A stretch of 64,000 nt of DNA from Anaeromicrobium sediminis (GTDB taxonomy: Bacteria; Bacillota; Clostridia; Peptostreptococcales; Thermotaleaceae), in contig NZ_NIBG01000002.1 in NCBI RefSeq assembly GCF_002270055.1, positions 248,001-312,000 of the forward strand, given 5' to 3'. Both the position numbers and the translations under genes were made by a program. Positions 61,581 through 64,000 of the stretch are shown piece after piece; position 1 is the stretch's first letter; the number at the start of each line of letters is the position of its first letter. The notes below the pieces were generated by a model. That model did no database searches. It worked only from the letters and a program-made list of their open reading frames with translations, and was not told the DNA's origin.

Positions 61581-62201
61581 ATGGATAATTATGTTAAAAC
61601 GCCTCATTTAATAGAGGAGAAAAGCTTTGAAATAATTACAGAAGAATTGGGAGAAAAGACTTTTCCAGAGGAAATAGGAAAAATAGTAAAAAGAGTAATA
61701 CATACTACAGCAGATTTTGAATATGCAGATATAACCATTATTTCAGATGGTGCCATAGAGGCAGCTAAGGAAGCTGTAAAAAAAGGATATAATATTGTGA
61801 CAGATACTAACATGGCTAAATCTGGCATAAATAAGAGAATATTAAAGTCCTTTGGTGGTGAAGTAAGATGCTTTATAGCCGATGAGGATGTGGCTGTAAG
61901 AGCAAAGGAAGAGAAAACTACAAGAGCCATGGCGGCTATGAATAAAGCCATAGAAGATGAAACAAATAAAATTTTTGTTATAGGTAATGCACCTACAGCT
62001 TTATTTAAATTAAAGGAGCATATGGAAGCTGGACGAGTTAAACCTGCTTTAATTATAGGTGTTCCTGTAGGATTTGTGGGAGCTGCAGAATCTAAAGAGG
62101 AACTTGAAAAATTAGATGTACCTTATATAACTATAAGGGGAAGAAAAGGTGGAAGTACAGTGGCAGCTGCCATAATGAATGCCATTTTATACATGATATA
62201 G
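61581..62201 (+). CDS. cbiC: Precorrin-8X methylmutase
   Basis: Moves a methyl group from C11 to C12 to form cobyrinate. 206 residues. Signature: IEEKSFEIITEELG, VIHTTADFEYAD (catalytic His), VTDTNMAKSGINK, VIGNAPTALFKL and GVPVGFVGAAESKEEL. TAGGAGG SD. First corrin-ring gene in the operon. Confidence 0.96.
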   Translation: MDNYVKTPHLIEEKSFEIITEELGEKTFPEEIGKIVKRVIHTTADFEYADITIISDGAIEAAKEAVKKGYNIVTDTNMAKSGINKRILKSFGGEVRCFIADEDVAVRAKEEKTTRAMAAMNKAIEDETNKIFVIGNAPTALFKLKEHMEAGRVKPALIIGVPVGFVGAAESKEELEKLDVPYITIRGRKGGSTVAAAIMNAILYMI

Positions 62202-62209
62202 GTGTGACC

Positions 62210-63322
62210 ATGCTAGATAAATATATAGTTAAAAATGGGAAAAAAATGAGATATGGATACACTACAGGTTCTTGTGCAGCAGCTGCTGCCAAGGCTTGTG
62301 CCATAATGATTAAGACGGGTAAAATTATTGATCACGTGACTATAGATACTCCAAAGGGGTGGACATTAAATCTTGAAGTTTTAGAGCCAAACCTTGATGC
62401 TGGGGAAGCTACTTGTGCCATCAGAAAAGATGGAGGGGATGATCCTGATAACACAAATAACATGCTCATTTATGGAAATGTTAAGCTAAATGATCATGAA
62501 AAAATCAACATAACAGGTGGAGTTGGAGTGGGTCTAGTAACTAAAGATGGACTTCAAATTCCTAAAGGAGAATATGCCATAAATCCTGTGCCAAGAAAAA
62601 TGATAAGAAAAGAAGTAAGAGAAGTCATTGGAGAAAAGATTGGAGCAGATGTGAAGATTTATGCACCAGAGGGTGTTGAAATAGGGAAAAAAACCTTTAA
62701 CCCAAGACTTGGTATCATAGGAGGTATATCCATATTAGGTACATCTGGAATTGTGGAACCCATGTCAGAGGAAGCCTTTAGAGAATCCTTAAATATAGAG
62801 CTTAAGGTGGCTGTTAAAGACAATAAGGATTATATAGTATTAGTTCCTGGAAATTATGGAGAAGATTTGGCACTTAATCACTATAAAATACCTGAGGAAA
62901 AAATAGTAAAAACCAGCAATTTCATTGGATATATGCTAGAAAAATGTGTAGAACAAGAAGTTAAAAAAGTATTATTGATAGGCCACATTGGAAAAATGGT
63001 AAAGTTAGCAGGTGGGATTTTTTATACTCACAGTAAAATGGCCGATGGAAGAGTTGAGATACTTGCTTCAAATTTAGCCTATTTAGGAGCTCCAACCAAC
63101 ATGATAAAGGAAATTTTTGATTGTGTAACTACAGAGGCTGCTCTAGATATTATAGAAAAAAGTCCTTATAAAGAAGTATATAATCTCTTAATAGACAAAT
63201 GTGAGAAAAGAGCTAATATGAGAATTTATGAGGAATTAGAAGTTGGGGTAATAACCTTTTCTATGACAAAGGGCGTCCTTGCAGTAGGGGAAAAAGCTAA
63301 AAAAATGTTGGAGGAAATATAA
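62210..63322 (+). CDS. cbiD: Cobalt-precorrin-5B (C1)-methyltransferase
   Basis: Methylates C1 in the anaerobic pathway and is specific to it. 370 codons from the ATG at 62210, with AGGTG upstream; a GTG at 62204 is the alternative. RYGYTTGSCAAAAAKA near the start, KNGWTL-type PKGWTLNLEVL, NPVPRKMIRKEVREV and GHIGKMVKLAGGIFYTHSKMADGR are family landmarks. CbiD indicates the early-cobalt-insertion route. Confidence 0.95.
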   Translation: MLDKYIVKNGKKMRYGYTTGSCAAAAAKACAIMIKTGKIIDHVTIDTPKGWTLNLEVLEPNLDAGEATCAIRKDGGDDPDNTNNMLIYGNVKLNDHEKINITGGVGVGLVTKDGLQIPKGEYAINPVPRKMIRKEVREVIGEKIGADVKIYAPEGVEIGKKTFNPRLGIIGGISILGTSGIVEPMSEEAFRESLNIELKVAVKDNKDYIVLVPGNYGEDLALNHYKIPEEKIVKTSNFIGYMLEKCVEQEVKKVLLIGHIGKMVKLAGGIFYTHSKMADGRVEILASNLAYLGAPTNMIKEIFDCVTTEAALDIIEKSPYKEVYNLLIDKCEKRANMRIYEELEVGVITFSMTKGVLAVGEKAKKMLEEI

Positions 63323-63952
63323 ATGTCAAAATTTTATGTCCTAGGAATGGGACCAGGAAACGAAAAATACATTTTACCCATAACTAAGGAAATTATTAGT
63401 GAGTGTCATGTATTAATCGGAGGAAAGAGAAATCTACAATATTTTGAACACCTAAATAAGGAAAAACTTTATATATCAGCAGATTTAAATAAAATAGTTG
63501 ACTATGTTAAAAATAACTATAAAAGAAAGAAAATATGTTTTTTACTTTCTGGGGATACGGGTTTTTATAGTATGACTACATTTATAAAAAAACACTTTTC
63601 AAAGGATGACATGATAGTTATACCTGGAATTAGTTCATTTCAATATATGGCAGCTAAAATTGGGGAAGAATACAATGATGCACTCCTTGGTAGTGTTCAT
63701 GGAAGAGATTTTGATTATATAAGTAAATTAAAGGAATATAATAAAATATTTTTGTTAACAGATAAAAAAAATTCTCCTAAAAGTATAGCTAAAAATTTAA
63801 TAGAAAATAAGATGGAAGATTGTCTTTTAGCAGTTGGAGAAAATTTGTCCTACGAAAATGAGAAAATAACTTTGGGAAGTCCCAAAAATATTTTAGATAT
63901 AGATGAATTTAGTATGTCGGTGGTGATGATAAAAAGACATGTGGAATTATAA
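63323..63952 (+). CDS. cbiE: Cobalt-precorrin-7 (C5)-methyltransferase
   Basis: SAM-dependent tetrapyrrole methylase subunit. 209 residues. VLGMGPGNEKYILP at the N-terminus is the methylase GxGxG motif; LLSGDTGFYSM and VIPGISSFQYMAAKIG are typical of CbiE. The ATG abuts the cbiD stop codon. It overlaps the next gene by 14 bp; in other species CbiE and CbiT are fused as CobL, so the coupling is expected. Confidence 0.93.
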   Translation: MSKFYVLGMGPGNEKYILPITKEIISECHVLIGGKRNLQYFEHLNKEKLYISADLNKIVDYVKNNYKRKKICFLLSGDTGFYSMTTFIKKHFSKDDMIVIPGISSFQYMAAKIGEEYNDALLGSVHGRDFDYISKLKEYNKIFLLTDKKNSPKSIAKNLIENKMEDCLLAVGENLSYENEKITLGSPKNILDIDEFSMSVVMIKRHVEL

Positions 63953-64000
63953 AACTTTTGGCATTCCTGATGAAGAATTCATTAGGGGCAAGGTGCCTAT
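63939..64000 (+). CDS. cbiT: Cobalt-precorrin-6B C15-methyltransferase, 5' end
   Basis: Only the first 20 codons are inside the window. They read MWNYKTFGIPDEEF, then IRGKVP, the usual start of CbiT. The ATG lies within the end of cbiE (14-bp overlap). The rest of the gene, and presumably the remaining cbi genes (F, G, H, J, L, K or X), lie to the right. Confidence 0.8.
   Translation, partial: MWNYKTFGIPDEEFIRGKVP

Overview
The window is a contiguous piece of chromosome from an AT-rich, anaerobic, Gram-positive bacterium of the Clostridia. The signs are strong GGAGG-type ribosome binding sites, frequent TTG and GTG starts, many intrinsic terminators, a HydE hydrogenase maturase, a lipobox-bearing ABC binding protein, a Clostridia-type DUF4489 protein and the anaerobic (early-cobalt) cobalamin pathway. 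I cannot name the genus; a Peptostreptococcales/Tissierellales-like member would fit. No rRNA, complete tRNA, CRISPR array, insertion sequence or prophage block is visible.

Layout. 1-5 kb: the end of an ornithine/alanine-type racemase, an aspartate/glutamate racemase, a membrane metallophosphoesterase and an amidohydrolase. 5.0-5.5 kb: three near-identical 72-bp repeats, each abutting its own hairpin. 5.5-9.5 kb (minus strand): a complete arginine-to-spermidine route, speA then speD-speE-speB. 9.7-15 kb: a P-loop kinase-like protein, two small phosphoesterases, hydE and a secreted alkaline phosphatase behind Pho-box-like hexamers. 15.2-20.6 kb: a DUF3798 lipoprotein with a two-domain ABC ATPase and two permeases, then an inositol-monophosphatase-family enzyme. 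21.7-34.8 kb: housekeeping genes (cyclophilin, Nudix, pssA, rRNA methyltransferase, two pseudouridine synthases, signal peptidase) mixed with unknowns: a triplicated DUF4489 protein between 70-bp direct repeats, an acidic membrane protein divergent from a small helical protein across a long inverted repeat, and an orphan HEPN protein resembling the effector half of Csm6. 34.9-48 kb: a TGS-containing nucleoside kinase, endonuclease IV, RusA-like resolvase, a Lon-family protease, glycine C-acetyltransferase, an RND efflux operon with its TetR regulator and operator, a DUF503 protein and endonuclease III. 48.3-53.5 kb: an FtsA-like protein, a VanW protein and an LCAT-like lipase. 53.7-64 kb: a cobalamin operon, cobU-cobS-cobC-cbiA-cbiP-cbiB-cobD-pduX-cbiC-cbiD-cbiE-cbiT, running off the right edge.

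How the parts work together. SpeA makes agmatine, SpeB converts it to putrescine, SpeD makes the aminopropyl donor and SpeE makes spermidine. In the cobalamin operon PduX and CobD make the aminopropanol phosphate that CbiB attaches, CbiC/D/E/T belong to corrin ring synthesis, CbiA/CbiP amidate the ring and CobU/CobS/CobC assemble the nucleotide loop. I see no cobalamin riboswitch; instead a structured, terminator-ending RNA element lies before cobU, with a second copy before the lipase gene 1.6 kb upstream.

The strongest candidates for something undescribed are the orphan HEPN RNase-like gene (33380-34186), the tandem repeat-plus-hairpin units (5028-5454), the paired structured elements (51971-52089 and 53579-53697), and the three evenly spaced operator-like palindromes upstream of speD (7805-7896). 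Family names were assigned by reading motifs; no database search was run.
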